From positions 5,084,001 to 5,148,000 of the forward strand of contig NZ_CP082161.1 of NCBI RefSeq assembly GCF_023101665.1: 64,000 bases of DNA, given 5' to 3'. A program made the position numbers and the translations under genes. The notes under the pieces are model-generated. The model saw only the letters and a list, made by a program, of their open reading frames with translations. It was not told the DNA's origin and searched no databases. Origin of the DNA: Bradyrhizobium sp. 195. Lineage in GTDB: Bacteria > Pseudomonadota > Alphaproteobacteria > Rhizobiales > Xanthobacteraceae. Below, piece after piece: positions 38,372-46,950 of this stretch (the stretch's first letter is position 1; the number at the start of each line of letters is the position of its first letter).

Positions 38372-39145
38372 TCAGCCGCGATAGATCGGCGCGCCGCTTG
38401 GAGAGGCTACCGCGCCGCCGTCGACGAAGATTTCCTGGCCCTGTACGTGCGCGGAATCATCCGAAGCCAGGAACAACACCGTCTTCGCAACGTGATCGGT
38501 TTCGCCCAGACGGCCGAGCGGCGTCGACAGCGCGATCCGCTTCTCGAATGCCTTCTCGGCTTCCGGCGTCGCGATCGCAGGCCCCCACATCGGCGTGCGG
38601 ATCGCGCCGGGCGCCACGACGTTGACGCGGATGCCGCGCGGCGACAGCTCCGAAGCCATGATCCGCGCCATCGCGCGCACGCCTGCCTTCGCTGCACCGT
38701 AGGCCGAGAAACCGGGAATGCCGAGCACCGAGATCACCGAGCCGTTGAGAATGATCGAGGCGTTGTCGTTGAGATAAGGCAGCGCAGATTGCACGGTGAA
38801 GAACACGCCGGTGAGATTCGTGCTGATGACCTTCTCGAATACCTCGAGCGTTGCCGCGCCCAGTGGCGTGCTGCCGGCGATGCCGGCATTGGCGAACACG
38901 ATGTCGAACTTGCCGAATTTTTCGGCGCCCTGCTTGATCGCAGCTTCCGTCGCGGCGATGTCGGTGGCATCGGCGGCGAGCGCGAGCGCGTTGGGTCCCA
39001 GCTCCTTCGCCGCCGCTTCCAACGTCGCCTTGTTGCGGCCAGTGATCACCACCTTCGCGCCCTCACCCGCGAACAGCTTCGCGGTCGCAAGCCCAATGCC
39101 GCTGTTGCCGCCGGTGATCAGGGCCGTCTTGTTCTTCAGTCTCAC
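38372..39145 (-). CDS. Short-chain dehydrogenase/reductase
   Basis: A 257-residue SDR enzyme. The cofactor loop is TGGNSGIG, the NAG motif is FANAGIAG, and catalysis depends on S-x13-Y-x3-K: NGSVISVLGIPGFSAYGAAK. The C-terminus has PGAIRTPMW and the dimer strand GQEIFVDGGA. The GTG at 39145 is chosen because ATGGAGGCGAAC immediately upstream contains GGAGG; ATGs at 39157 and 39166 are in frame, but the latter lies inside an operator palindrome. Divergent from an HxlR regulator. Substrate unknown. Confidence 0.9.
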   Translation of the reverse strand: MRLKNKTALITGGNSGIGLATAKLFAGEGAKVVITGRNKATLEAAAKELGPNALALAADATDIAATEAAIKQGAEKFGKFDIVFANAGIAGSTPLGAATLEVFEKVISTNLTGVFFTVQSALPYLNDNASIILNGSVISVLGIPGFSAYGAAKAGVRAMARIMASELSPRGIRVNVVAPGAIRTPMWGPAIATPEAEKAFEKRIALSTPLGRLGETDHVAKTVLFLASDDSAHVQGQEIFVDGGAVASPSGAPIYRG

Positions 39146-39158
39146 GTTCGCCTCCATC

Positions 39159-39189
39159 AGTTTCATGATGAAACTAGATTGCCATCTAG
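39159..39189. promoter_or_regulatory. Two abutting palindromes, probable HxlR operator
   Basis: AGTTTCATGATGAAACT (39159-39175) is a perfect 17-bp palindrome with one central base. CTAGATTGCCATCTAG (39174-39189) is a perfect 6-4-6 palindrome. They share two bases. Both lie between the divergent SDR and HxlR genes, next to the SDR translation start. Two operator sites for the local HxlR regulator, one per direction or one extended site, is the most likely reading. Confidence 0.65.
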
Positions 39190-39265
39190 GGCAAATGGTT
39201 TTATTATGCAACCACACAAGCGCGTGATCGGCGCCAGACCTGGCGAATGCTGTGGGACGAACACG

Positions 39266-39733
39266 ATGGTGAAACGAACGAGCTTCGAAGGTGATTCCTG
39301 CCCGGTCGCACGGGCGCTGGAAGCGATCGGCGACTGGTGGTCGCTGCTGATCATCCGTGAGGCGCTGTCCGGGCAGCGCCGTTTCGGCGAATTTCAGAGC
39401 AAGCTCGGCATGGCCAAGAACATCCTGTCGGCGCGGCTGCGCGCGCTGGTCGATCACGGCATTCTGGCGACTGCCCCCGCCTCCGACGGCAGCGCTTATC
39501 AAGAATATGTGCTGACGCCAAAGGGCCGCGGCACCTTCCCGATCCTGGTGGCGCTGCGGCAATGGAGCGAGGAGTTCGACGACCATCCGGAGGAGATCGC
39601 GACCATCCTGGTCGATCGCGCCAAGGGCCGCCCGGTGAAGAAGCTCGAAATCCGCGCGGAGGACGGGCGGCTGCTCAGCTCCGCTGATACGACGTTGAAG
39701 CCGCGGCCGGCGCCGCGACGGCGATCGGCCTGA
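39266..39733 (+). CDS. HxlR-family regulator, divergent from the SDR gene
   Basis: A 155-residue regulator beginning MVKRTSFEGDSCPVARALEA at the ATG 39266. The winged-helix has GDWWSLLIIREALSGQRRFG, FQSKLGMAKNILSARLRAL and a wing with SAYQEYVLTPKG. The Cys of GDSCPVAR is in the conserved N-terminal position of redox-sensing members. A longer frame (ATG 39206) would overlap the operator region and has no better signal. The C-terminus is basic and disordered (LKPRPAPRRRSA). It should control the SDR gene and itself through the palindromes upstream. Confidence 0.88.
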   Translation: MVKRTSFEGDSCPVARALEAIGDWWSLLIIREALSGQRRFGEFQSKLGMAKNILSARLRALVDHGILATAPASDGSAYQEYVLTPKGRGTFPILVALRQWSEEFDDHPEEIATILVDRAKGRPVKKLEIRAEDGRLLSSADTTLKPRPAPRRRSA

Positions 39734-39755
39734 GAGCGTCCGACTGCCGCCACAC

Positions 39756-39840
39756 AGTCATTGCGAGGAGCCCTTGCGACGAAGCAATCCAGACTGTCTC
39801 CTCGGAAAAGAATCTGTGCTTCGCTACGCTCGCACGCTCA
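39756..39840 (+). repeat. Damaged family D palindromic repeat
   Basis: The left half (AGTCATTGCGAGGAGC, GCGACGAAGCAATCCAG) matches the repeat at 26868-26956 closely. The right half is shortened and mutated (TGTGCTTCGCTACGCTCGCA), so it no longer folds fully. Confidence 0.6.
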
Positions 39841-40098
39841 CGACAGCTTGCGCCTGCTCCGCAGCCTTGAGTGCTCGTCGGCTTCCAGCTGCGTCATGCC
39901 CAATAAATAATGTAACACGTGCAGCTTGTGGCGCTCGGCGAGCTTGCGCAGGGCAGCCGTCTGCTCGGCGATGAAGGCGACCGCCTCATCCGCGCCGCCT
40001 TCGCCCGGTTCCTCGTGGCGCGAGCCCCCCGGCACGCCCGATGCGGCGCGCGCTCGTTTCTTTCCTGGCTTAGTCACCAGACCCCACCCCGAATCCAT
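39838..40098 (-). CDS. Small hypothetical protein
   Basis: An 86-residue basic, helical protein. Its core EAVAFIAEQTAALRKLAERH continues KLHVLHYLLGMTQLEADEH, resembling small rhizobial proteins I recall as unannotated. The likely start is ATG 40098 (MDSGWGLVTKPG); GTG 40077 (VTKPGKKRARAAS) is also possible. The gene ends in a basic LRSRRKLS tail that overlaps the edge of a repeat. Divergent from topA. Function unknown. Confidence 0.6.
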   Translation of the reverse strand: MDSGWGLVTKPGKKRARAASGVPGGSRHEEPGEGGADEAVAFIAEQTAALRKLAERHKLHVLHYLLGMTQLEADEHSRLRSRRKLS

Positions 40099-40305
40099 GC
40101 CCCGCAGAAACATTACGCCGACATCGGCCGCAACTCCAAGGTGGTATTTTGCAACTTTCTCGATATGAAACTTTTCCCATCGCGGCGGCTTTCAACACCC
40201 TTCGATTTGACAGGAACGGCCTCACCACCCATGTTCGGGTCGAAACGGCCGACCCGAGTCCTTTCGTTTTCGGCCCAAGATTTTCCCATAAGTTACTGGA
40301 ACTAC

Positions 40306-43080
40306 ATGAATATCGTCATTGTGGAGTCGCCGGCGAAAGCCAAGACGATCAACAAATATCTGGGCTCGTCCTACGAGGTTCTGGCCTCGTTCGGCCATGT
40401 CCGCGACCTGCCCGCGAAGAATGGCTCCGTCGATCCCGACGCCAATTTCAAGATGATCTGGGAGGTCGACCCCAAGGCGGCCGGCCGGCTCAACGACATC
40501 GCCAAGTCCCTGAAGAACGCCGACCGCTTGATTCTCGCCACCGACCCTGATCGCGAGGGCGAGGCCATCTCCTGGCACGTGCTGGAGGTGCTGAAGGAAA
40601 AGCGCGCACTGAAGGACCAGAAGATCGAGCGGGTGGTGTTCAACGCCATCACCAAGCAGGCGGTCTCGGACGCGATGAAGCATCCGCGCCAGATCGACGG
40701 CGCGCTTGTCGACGCCTATATGGCGCGCCGCGCGCTCGACTATCTGGTCGGCTTCACCCTCTCCCCCGTGCTGTGGCGCAAGTTGCCGGGCGCCCGCTCC
40801 GCCGGCCGCGTGCAGTCGGTGGCGCTGCGCCTCGTCTGCGACCGCGAACTCGAGATCGAGAAGTTCGTCGCGCGTGAATATTGGTCGCTGATCGCGACCC
40901 TGCTGACCCCGCGCGGCGATGCGTTCGAGGCCCGCCTCGTCGGCGCCGACGGCAAGAAGATCCAGCGTCTCGACATCGGCACTGGCGCAGAAGCCGAGGA
41001 TTTCAAGAAGGCGCTGGAGACGGCGGCCTACGCCGTCACGGCGGTCGACGCCAAGCCCGCGCGGCGCAATCCGCAGGCGCCCTTCACCACCTCGACGCTG
41101 CAGCAGGAAGCCAGCCGCAAATACGGCTTTGCGCCGGCGCACACGATGCGCATCGCCCAGCGCCTCTATGAAGGCATCGACATCGGCGGCGAGACCACCG
41201 GACTCATTACTTATATGCGTACCGACGGCGTGCAGATTGATCCGTCCGCGATCACGCAGGCGCGCAAGGTGATCGGCGAGGATTACGGCAACGCCTACGT
41301 GCCGGACGCCCCGCGCCAGTACCAGACCAAGGCCAAGAACGCGCAAGAAGCGCACGAAGCGATCCGCCCGACCGACATGTCCCGCCGCCCCGACAGCATG
41401 AGCCGCAAGCTCGATGCCGATCAGGCGCGTCTCTATGAGCTGATCTGGAAGCGCACCATCGCAAGCCAGATGGAATCCGCCGAGCTGGAGCGCACCACCG
41501 TCGACATCACGGCGAAGGCAGGCTCCCGCACGCTGGAGCTGCGTGCCACAGGCCAGGTCGTCAAGTTCGACGGCTTCCTCGCGCTCTACCAGGAAGGCCG
41601 TGACGACGAGGAAGACGAGGATTCGCGCCGCCTCCCCGCTATGAGCCCGAACGACGCGCTCAAGCGGCAGAGCCTGTCCGTCACCCAGCACTTCACCGAG
41701 CCGCCGCCGCGCTTCTCGGAGGCCTCGCTGGTCAAGCGCATGGAAGAGCTCGGCATCGGCCGGCCCTCGACCTATGCGTCGATCCTCCAGGTGCTGAAGG
41801 ACCGCGGCTACGTCAAGCTGGAGAAGAAGCGCCTGCATGGCGAGGACAAGGGCCGCGTCGTGGTCGCGTTCCTCGAGAGCTTCTTCAGCCGCTACGTCGA
41901 ATACGATTTCACCGCCAATCTGGAAGAGCAGCTCGACCGCATCTCCAACAATGAGATCTCCTGGCAGCAGGTGCTGAAGGATTTCTGGACCGGCTTCATC
42001 GGCGCCGTCGACGAGATCAAGGACCTGCGTGTGGCGCAGGTGCTCGACGTGCTGGACGAGATGCTCGGACAGCATATCTATCCGCCGCGGCCCGATGGGG
42101 GTGACATCAGGCAGTGCCCCAGCTGCGGCAATGGCCGTCTCAATCTGAAGGCCGGCAAGTTCGGCGCCTTCGTCGGCTGCTCGAACTATCCGGAGTGCCG
42201 CTACACCCGCCAGCTCGCCGCCGATGGCGAGGCGACTGCTGATCGTTCGCTCGGCCAGGACCCCGATACGGGTCGCGATGTCTGGGTCAAGGCCGGCCGG
42301 TTCGGCCCCTATATCCAGCTCGGCGAGCAGAAGGATTATGAGGAAGGCGAGAAGCCGAAGCGCGCAGGCATCCCGAAGGGCACCTCGCCCGGCGATGTCG
42401 AGCTTGAGCTCGCGCTGAAGCTCCTCTCCCTGCCGCGCGAAATTGGAAAACATCCGGAAACCGGCCAGCCCATCACCGCCGGCCTCGGCCGCTTCGGGCC
42501 GTTCGTGAAGCACGAGAAGACCTATGCCAGCCTGGAGAGCGGCGACGAGGTATTCGACATCGGCCTCAACCGCGCGGTGACGCTGATCGCGGAGAAGGTC
42601 GCCAAGGGCCCGAGCCGCCGCTTCGGCGCCGATCCCGGCAAGGCGATCGGCGATCATCCGACACTCGGCACCGTCACCGTGAAGAGCGGCCGCTACGGCG
42701 CCTATGTCACCGCAGGCGGCGTCAACGCGACGATCCCCGCCGAGTTCGAAAAGGACACCGTCACGCTGCCGCAGGCGATCGCGCTGATCGACGAGCGCGC
42801 AGCCAAGGGCGGCGGCAAGGCCAAGAACACCAAGACGGCCAAGAAGGCGGCAAAGCCGGCCAAGGCCAAGAAAGCTACGGACAAAGCTACGGAGAAGGCT
42901 ACGGACGGCGAGGACGCCGCGCCAAAGCCGAAGAAGCCGGCCGCGAAGAAAGCCGCGGCCAAATCGAAAACTGAATCCACCAGCAAGGCGCGCGCCGCCG
43001 TGTCGTCGACAGCCAAGACGTCGCCGACCAAGGCCGCCGCCGGCAAGGCTCCGGCCAAGAAGAGTGCCGGCAAGACTTAA
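40306..43080 (+). CDS. topA: DNA topoisomerase I
   Basis: Relaxes negative supercoils by transient single-strand breakage. The 924-residue protein begins MNIVIVESPAKAKTI with the Toprim domain, including ATDPDREGEAI with the metal-binding Asp and Glu. Tyr303 in LITYMRTDGV is the nucleophile. After the core comes one C4-type zinc ribbon (CPSC...CSNYPEC, about residues 604-630), then Gly/Phe-rich topo repeats and a Lys/Ala tail of about 100 residues (KKAAKPAKAKKATDK) that is probably for DNA contact. The start is at ATG 40306; the frame opens further upstream but lacks meaning there. rnr starts 18 bp after the stop. Confidence 0.97.
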   Translation: MNIVIVESPAKAKTINKYLGSSYEVLASFGHVRDLPAKNGSVDPDANFKMIWEVDPKAAGRLNDIAKSLKNADRLILATDPDREGEAISWHVLEVLKEKRALKDQKIERVVFNAITKQAVSDAMKHPRQIDGALVDAYMARRALDYLVGFTLSPVLWRKLPGARSAGRVQSVALRLVCDRELEIEKFVAREYWSLIATLLTPRGDAFEARLVGADGKKIQRLDIGTGAEAEDFKKALETAAYAVTAVDAKPARRNPQAPFTTSTLQQEASRKYGFAPAHTMRIAQRLYEGIDIGGETTGLITYMRTDGVQIDPSAITQARKVIGEDYGNAYVPDAPRQYQTKAKNAQEAHEAIRPTDMSRRPDSMSRKLDADQARLYELIWKRTIASQMESAELERTTVDITAKAGSRTLELRATGQVVKFDGFLALYQEGRDDEEDEDSRRLPAMSPNDALKRQSLSVTQHFTEPPPRFSEASLVKRMEELGIGRPSTYASILQVLKDRGYVKLEKKRLHGEDKGRVVVAFLESFFSRYVEYDFTANLEEQLDRISNNEISWQQVLKDFWTGFIGAVDEIKDLRVAQVLDVLDEMLGQHIYPPRPDGGDIRQCPSCGNGRLNLKAGKFGAFVGCSNYPECRYTRQLAADGEATADRSLGQDPDTGRDVWVKAGRFGPYIQLGEQKDYEEGEKPKRAGIPKGTSPGDVELELALKLLSLPREIGKHPETGQPITAGLGRFGPFVKHEKTYASLESGDEVFDIGLNRAVTLIAEKVAKGPSRRFGADPGKAIGDHPTLGTVTVKSGRYGAYVTAGGVNATIPAEFEKDTVTLPQAIALIDERAAKGGGKAKNTKTAKKAAKPAKAKKATDKATEKATDGEDAAPKPKKPAAKKAAAKSKTESTSKARAAVSSTAKTSPTKAAAGKAPAKKSAGKT

Positions 43081-43098
43081 GTCAGAATTAGAGGTTAA

Positions 43099-45444
43099 GT
43101 GAAACGCAAGAATGACCATGGCTTTCCCGACAGGCAAGCCATCGTCGCCTTCATCAAGGCAAATCCAGGAAAGGTCGGGACCCGCGAAATTGCGCGCGAG
43201 TTCGGCCTGAAGAACGCCGATCGCGTCGAGCTCAAGCGCATGCTGCGCGAGCTCGCCGACGACGGGACCATCAAGAAAAAACGTCACAAGGTGTCCGAGC
43301 CGGACACGCTGCCGCCGACGCTGGTCGCCGACATTACCGGGCGCGACTCCGACGGCGAATTGATCGCCTCTCCGACCGAATGGGACGAGGTCGAAAGCGG
43401 CGAGCCGCCGAAGATCCGCATCCTGATGCCGCGCCGGCCGAAGCCCGGCACTGTCGCCGGTGTTCGCGACCGGGTGCTGCTGCGCGTCGAGCCGAGCAAC
43501 GAGGCCGAAGGCCCGGCCTATCTCGGCCACGTCATCAAGGTCTTCGACAAGACGAAGAGCCGTATCCTCGGCGTGTTCCGCAGCCTTCCCGAAGGCGGCG
43601 GCCGGCTCGTGCCCGTTGACAAGAAGGCTGCCGACCGCGAACTCAACATTGCAGCAGCCGATACGCACGGCGCGCAGGACGGTGACCTCGTCAGCGTCGA
43701 CATTGTCCGCTCGCGCAGCTTTGGGCTTGCGTCCGGCCGGGTGAAAGAAAAGCTCGGCTCGGTCAAGTCGGAGAAGGCGATCAGCCTGATCGCGATCTAC
43801 GCCCACGACATCCCCCTGCAATTCTCCTCTGCCGCCGAGCGCGAGGCGGAAGCGGCGGAACCCGCGAACCTGAAGGGGCGCGAGGACTGGCGCGACGTGC
43901 CGCTCGTCACCATCGATCCGCCGGATGCGAAGGACCATGACGACGCGGTGCATGCCGAGCCAGATCCTGATCCGAACAACAAAGGCGGCTTCATCGTCAA
44001 CGTCGCCATTGCCGACGTCAGCTTCTACGTCAGGCCGGGCACCGCGCTCGACCGCGACGCGCTCGACCGCGGCAACTCGGTCTACTTCCCCGACCGCGTC
44101 GTGCCGATGCTGCCCGAGCGCATTTCCAACAATCTCTGCTCGCTGGTGCCTGGCGAGCCGCGCGGCGCGCTCGCGGTGCGGATGGTGCTCGGTCCCGATG
44201 GCCGGAAACGCTCGCACAGCTTCCACCGCATCCTGATGCGCTCGGCCGCGAAGCTGAGCTACGCGCAGGCGCAGGCCGCGATCGACGGACGGCCGGACGA
44301 CACCACCGGTCCCCTGCTCGATCCGATCCTGCGGCCGCTCTATGCCGCCTATGCCTGCGCCAAGCGCGCACGCGACGAGCGCGATCCGCTCAATCTCGAT
44401 CTGCCCGAGCGCAAGATCCTGCTCAAGAGCGACGGCACGGTCGACCGCGTCGTCGTGCCTGAACGGCTCGACGCGCACAAGCTGATCGAGGAATTCATGA
44501 TCCTCGCCAACGTCGCGGCGGCCGAGATGCTGGAGAAGAAGTCGCTCCCGCTGATCTACCGCGTGCATGACGAGCCGACGCTGGAGAAGGTTCACGCGCT
44601 CGCGGAATTCTTGGAGACGCTCGACGTCCCCTTCGCGAAATCAGGCGCGCTGCGCCCCACCCTGTTCAACCGCGTGCTGGCCCAGCTTGAAGGCCATGAT
44701 TACTACCCGCTGGTGAGCGAGGTGGTGCTGCGCGCCCAGGCGCAGGCCGAATATTCTTCCGAGAATTACGGTCATTTCGGCTTGAACCTGCGCCGCTACG
44801 CGCATTTCACCTCGCCGATCCGCCGCTATGCGGACCTCGTCGTGCACCGCGCGCTCGTTCGCGCGCTGGGCCTCGGCGAAGGCGCCCTGCCCGACAGCGA
44901 GACGCCGGAAAGCCTTGGCGAAGTCGCAGCCCACATCTCGGTGACCGAGCGGCGCGCGATGAAGGCGGAGCGCGAGACCGTCGACCGCCTGATCGCCCAT
45001 CACCTCGCCGACCGCATCGGCGCGAGTTTCCAGGGCCGCGTCTCCGGCGTCACGCGCGCCGGCCTGTTCGTCAAGCTTGCCGAGACCGGTGCCGACGGTC
45101 TGATCCCGATCCGATCCCTCGGCACGGAATATTTCAATTATGACGAGGGCCGGCACGCCCTCGTCGGCACCCGAAGCGGCACCATGTATCAGCTCGGTGA
45201 CGTCGTCGACGTCCGCCTGATCGAAGCTGCCCCGATCGCGGGCGCGCTACGCTTCGAGCTGCTGTCGTCGGCCAGTGAAAGCGCGCCGCGTGGCCGCAGG
45301 CCATCCGGCCCGCAACGCCGCCCCTCGTTCAAGGCGCATCCCGGACGCAGCCCGGATAAGAAACGCAAGCCGGCGAAGCTAAAATCCAGCAAGGGGAAGA
45401 AGAACAAGGGAAAAGCCAAGGGCAAAAAGGGCAAAGCATGGTGA
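43099..45444 (+). CDS. rnr: Ribonuclease R
   Basis: Processive 3'-5' exoribonuclease that degrades structured RNA. GTG 43099 has GAGG 4 bp upstream. The 781-residue protein has a winged-helix N-terminus (FIKANPGKVGTREIAREFG), two cold-shock domains, and the RNB domain with DPPDAKDHDDAVHAEP (about 270-285), which holds the four metal-binding Asp. An S1 domain (about 650-720, GRVSGVTRAGLFVKLAETGA) and a Lys-rich tail follow. It is coupled to the DUF983 gene, which overlaps its end by 7 bp. Confidence 0.96.
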   Translation: MKRKNDHGFPDRQAIVAFIKANPGKVGTREIAREFGLKNADRVELKRMLRELADDGTIKKKRHKVSEPDTLPPTLVADITGRDSDGELIASPTEWDEVESGEPPKIRILMPRRPKPGTVAGVRDRVLLRVEPSNEAEGPAYLGHVIKVFDKTKSRILGVFRSLPEGGGRLVPVDKKAADRELNIAAADTHGAQDGDLVSVDIVRSRSFGLASGRVKEKLGSVKSEKAISLIAIYAHDIPLQFSSAAEREAEAAEPANLKGREDWRDVPLVTIDPPDAKDHDDAVHAEPDPDPNNKGGFIVNVAIADVSFYVRPGTALDRDALDRGNSVYFPDRVVPMLPERISNNLCSLVPGEPRGALAVRMVLGPDGRKRSHSFHRILMRSAAKLSYAQAQAAIDGRPDDTTGPLLDPILRPLYAAYACAKRARDERDPLNLDLPERKILLKSDGTVDRVVVPERLDAHKLIEEFMILANVAAAEMLEKKSLPLIYRVHDEPTLEKVHALAEFLETLDVPFAKSGALRPTLFNRVLAQLEGHDYYPLVSEVVLRAQAQAEYSSENYGHFGLNLRRYAHFTSPIRRYADLVVHRALVRALGLGEGALPDSETPESLGEVAAHISVTERRAMKAERETVDRLIAHHLADRIGASFQGRVSGVTRAGLFVKLAETGADGLIPIRSLGTEYFNYDEGRHALVGTRSGTMYQLGDVVDVRLIEAAPIAGALRFELLSSASESAPRGRRPSGPQRRPSFKAHPGRSPDKKRKPAKLKSSKGKKNKGKAKGKKGKAW

Positions 45445-45878
45445 CGATGAGCACGGCCCCAAAAATCTGGACGCGGGAGACCGGTCTCGTCGAGAAGCGC
45501 GATCTCTGGACGGCAATGAAGCGCGGCTTTCGCGGCCGCTGCCCGCGCTGTGGCCAGGGAAAGCTGTTCCGCGCCTTCCTGAAGACCGCTGACGATTGCG
45601 CCAAATGCGGCCTCGATTTCACGCCGCATCGTGCCGACGACCTGCCCGCCTATCTCGTCATCGTCATTGTCGGCCACATCGTGGTGCCTGCCATCCTCTG
45701 GATCGAGACCAATTACACCACGCCGGTCTGGCTCAGCTTCGCGGCCTATCTGCCCTTCACCTTCGTCGCCTCGCTCGCGCTGCTGCAGCCCGTCAAGGGA
45801 GCTGTGGTCGGCCTGCAATGGGCTCTGCGCATGCACGGGTTTGACGAGAACCCTCCGGATGGTATTCCGCCTGTGTAA
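45438..45878 (+). CDS. DUF983 membrane protein with two CXXC pairs
   Basis: A 146-residue protein. The N-terminal third is soluble and carries CPRCGQGKLF and CAKCGLDF, two CXXC pairs that probably bind zinc. Two transmembrane segments follow (about 72-92 and 98-118). The function of DUF983 is unknown. ATG 45438 lies inside the end of rnr; the overlap suggests translational coupling. GTG/ATG choices downstream (MSTAPKIWTRE) are also possible. Confidence 0.88.
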   Translation: MVTMSTAPKIWTRETGLVEKRDLWTAMKRGFRGRCPRCGQGKLFRAFLKTADDCAKCGLDFTPHRADDLPAYLVIVIVGHIVVPAILWIETNYTTPVWLSFAAYLPFTFVASLALLQPVKGAVVGLQWALRMHGFDENPPDGIPPV

Positions 45879-45909
45879 GCAAGAAGCAAGAAGCGGTTTG
45901 GGTGAGGAT

Positions 45910-46662
45910 ATGGCGGATATTGCGCAAGTCACGGAGAAGGCCAAGATCCACGAGGAGAAGGAGGTCGATCACCATCCCTATTTTCGCCCGAGGGATGCGG
46001 CGACCCTGATCCTGGTCGATCGCAGCGGCGCCATTCCGAAAGTGCTGGTCGGCAAACGCCACGACAAGGTGGTGTTCATGCCCGGCAAGTTCGTCTTCCC
46101 GGGCGGGCGCGTCGACAAGGCCGACTATCGCGTGCCCTGTGCGGCGCCGATCACGGCCGAGCTCGAAGCCAATCTCGCCAAGGGCAGCCCGAAGACGCCA
46201 GCCTCGCGCGCGAAGTCGCTCGCCATTGCCGCGATCCGCGAGGCCTGCGAGGAGACGGGACTCTGCCTCGGCCGCAAAGCGGAGGGCAAAACGCCGAAGC
46301 TCGATGGCCCCTGGAAACCGTTCGCGGATGCAGGCCTCTTGCCCGATCCCTCCGGCTTGTTCCTGATCGCCCGCGCGATCACTCCGCCCGGCCGCGTCAA
46401 GCGGTTCGACACGCGCTTCTTCACCGCGGATGCCTCCGCGATCACCCATCGCGTCGACGGCGTGATCCATGCCGATGCCGAGCTGGTCGAGCTGGTCTGG
46501 GTCGAGCTCGGCTCGAAGCCGCTGGCCGATCTGCATCCGATGACGCGCAACGTGCTCAACGAGCTCGACGCCCGCCTTGCCACCGGCCCGCTCCGCCACG
46601 ATGCGTCGGTGCCGTTCTTCCATTTCTACGGCGGCAAGATGCAGAAGGATGTTTTGAGCTAG
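45910..46662 (+). CDS. NUDIX hydrolase with a split Nudix box
   Basis: A 250-residue pyrophosphohydrolase. The Nudix box is interrupted: FPGGRVDKADYRVP supplies the G, and the REUxEExGU part, IREACEETGLCLG, comes about 45 residues later, after an Ala/Lys-rich insertion. This arrangement is seen in the CoA diphosphatase/NUDT19-like group, so a nucleotide or CoA substrate is possible. The ATG 45910 (MADIAQVTEKAK) is the natural start; the frame is open from 45631 but that part overlaps DUF983. It follows DUF983 by 31 bp. Confidence 0.87.
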   Translation: MADIAQVTEKAKIHEEKEVDHHPYFRPRDAATLILVDRSGAIPKVLVGKRHDKVVFMPGKFVFPGGRVDKADYRVPCAAPITAELEANLAKGSPKTPASRAKSLAIAAIREACEETGLCLGRKAEGKTPKLDGPWKPFADAGLLPDPSGLFLIARAITPPGRVKRFDTRFFTADASAITHRVDGVIHADAELVELVWVELGSKPLADLHPMTRNVLNELDARLATGPLRHDASVPFFHFYGGKMQKDVLS

Positions 46663-46694
46663 GCCGTCATGGCGGGGCGCGGCTCTCTCCTGTC

Positions 46695-46841
46695 GTCATT
46701 CCGGGGCGACCGCGTCAGCGGCGAGCTATGGTGCGCAATTGCGCACCTGAGAATCCATTGGGCCGCGGAGATCGCTGGAAAATGGATTCTCAGGTGCGCA
46801 ATTGCGCACCATAGTTCGCGCTACGCGCGCCCTGGAATGAC
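46695..46841 (+). repeat. Compound inverted repeat with perfect 34-bp arms
   Basis: The arms 46726-46759 and 46781-46814 are exact inverse complements of 34 bp. Each contains the 18-bp palindrome GGTGCGCAATTGCGCACC, so each arm can also fold on itself. Outer blocks GTCATTCCGGGGCG (46695-46708) and CGCCCTGGAATGAC (46828-46841) are imperfect inverse copies. The element lies between the NUDIX and LLM genes. In RNA it can form either one long hairpin or two short ones. Confidence 0.85.
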
Positions 46842-46950
46842 GTGCTGAGAGAGCATAAAAAAACAAAATAATCTTCCCGCCTCCCCCGATGGCGGAGTTC
46901 CCGAGCATGCCTATGTCTTCCCGAGCGTCACCAAGAACGGACACCGGGCG

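Noticed and set aside
40222..44595. A 4.4-kb open frame on the minus strand opposite topA and rnr
   Set aside because: It is the complement of two clear core genes in the frame favoured by G+C-rich third positions. The translation is His/Asp/Arg/Glu-rich with no recognised domain, and has no ribosome-binding site.
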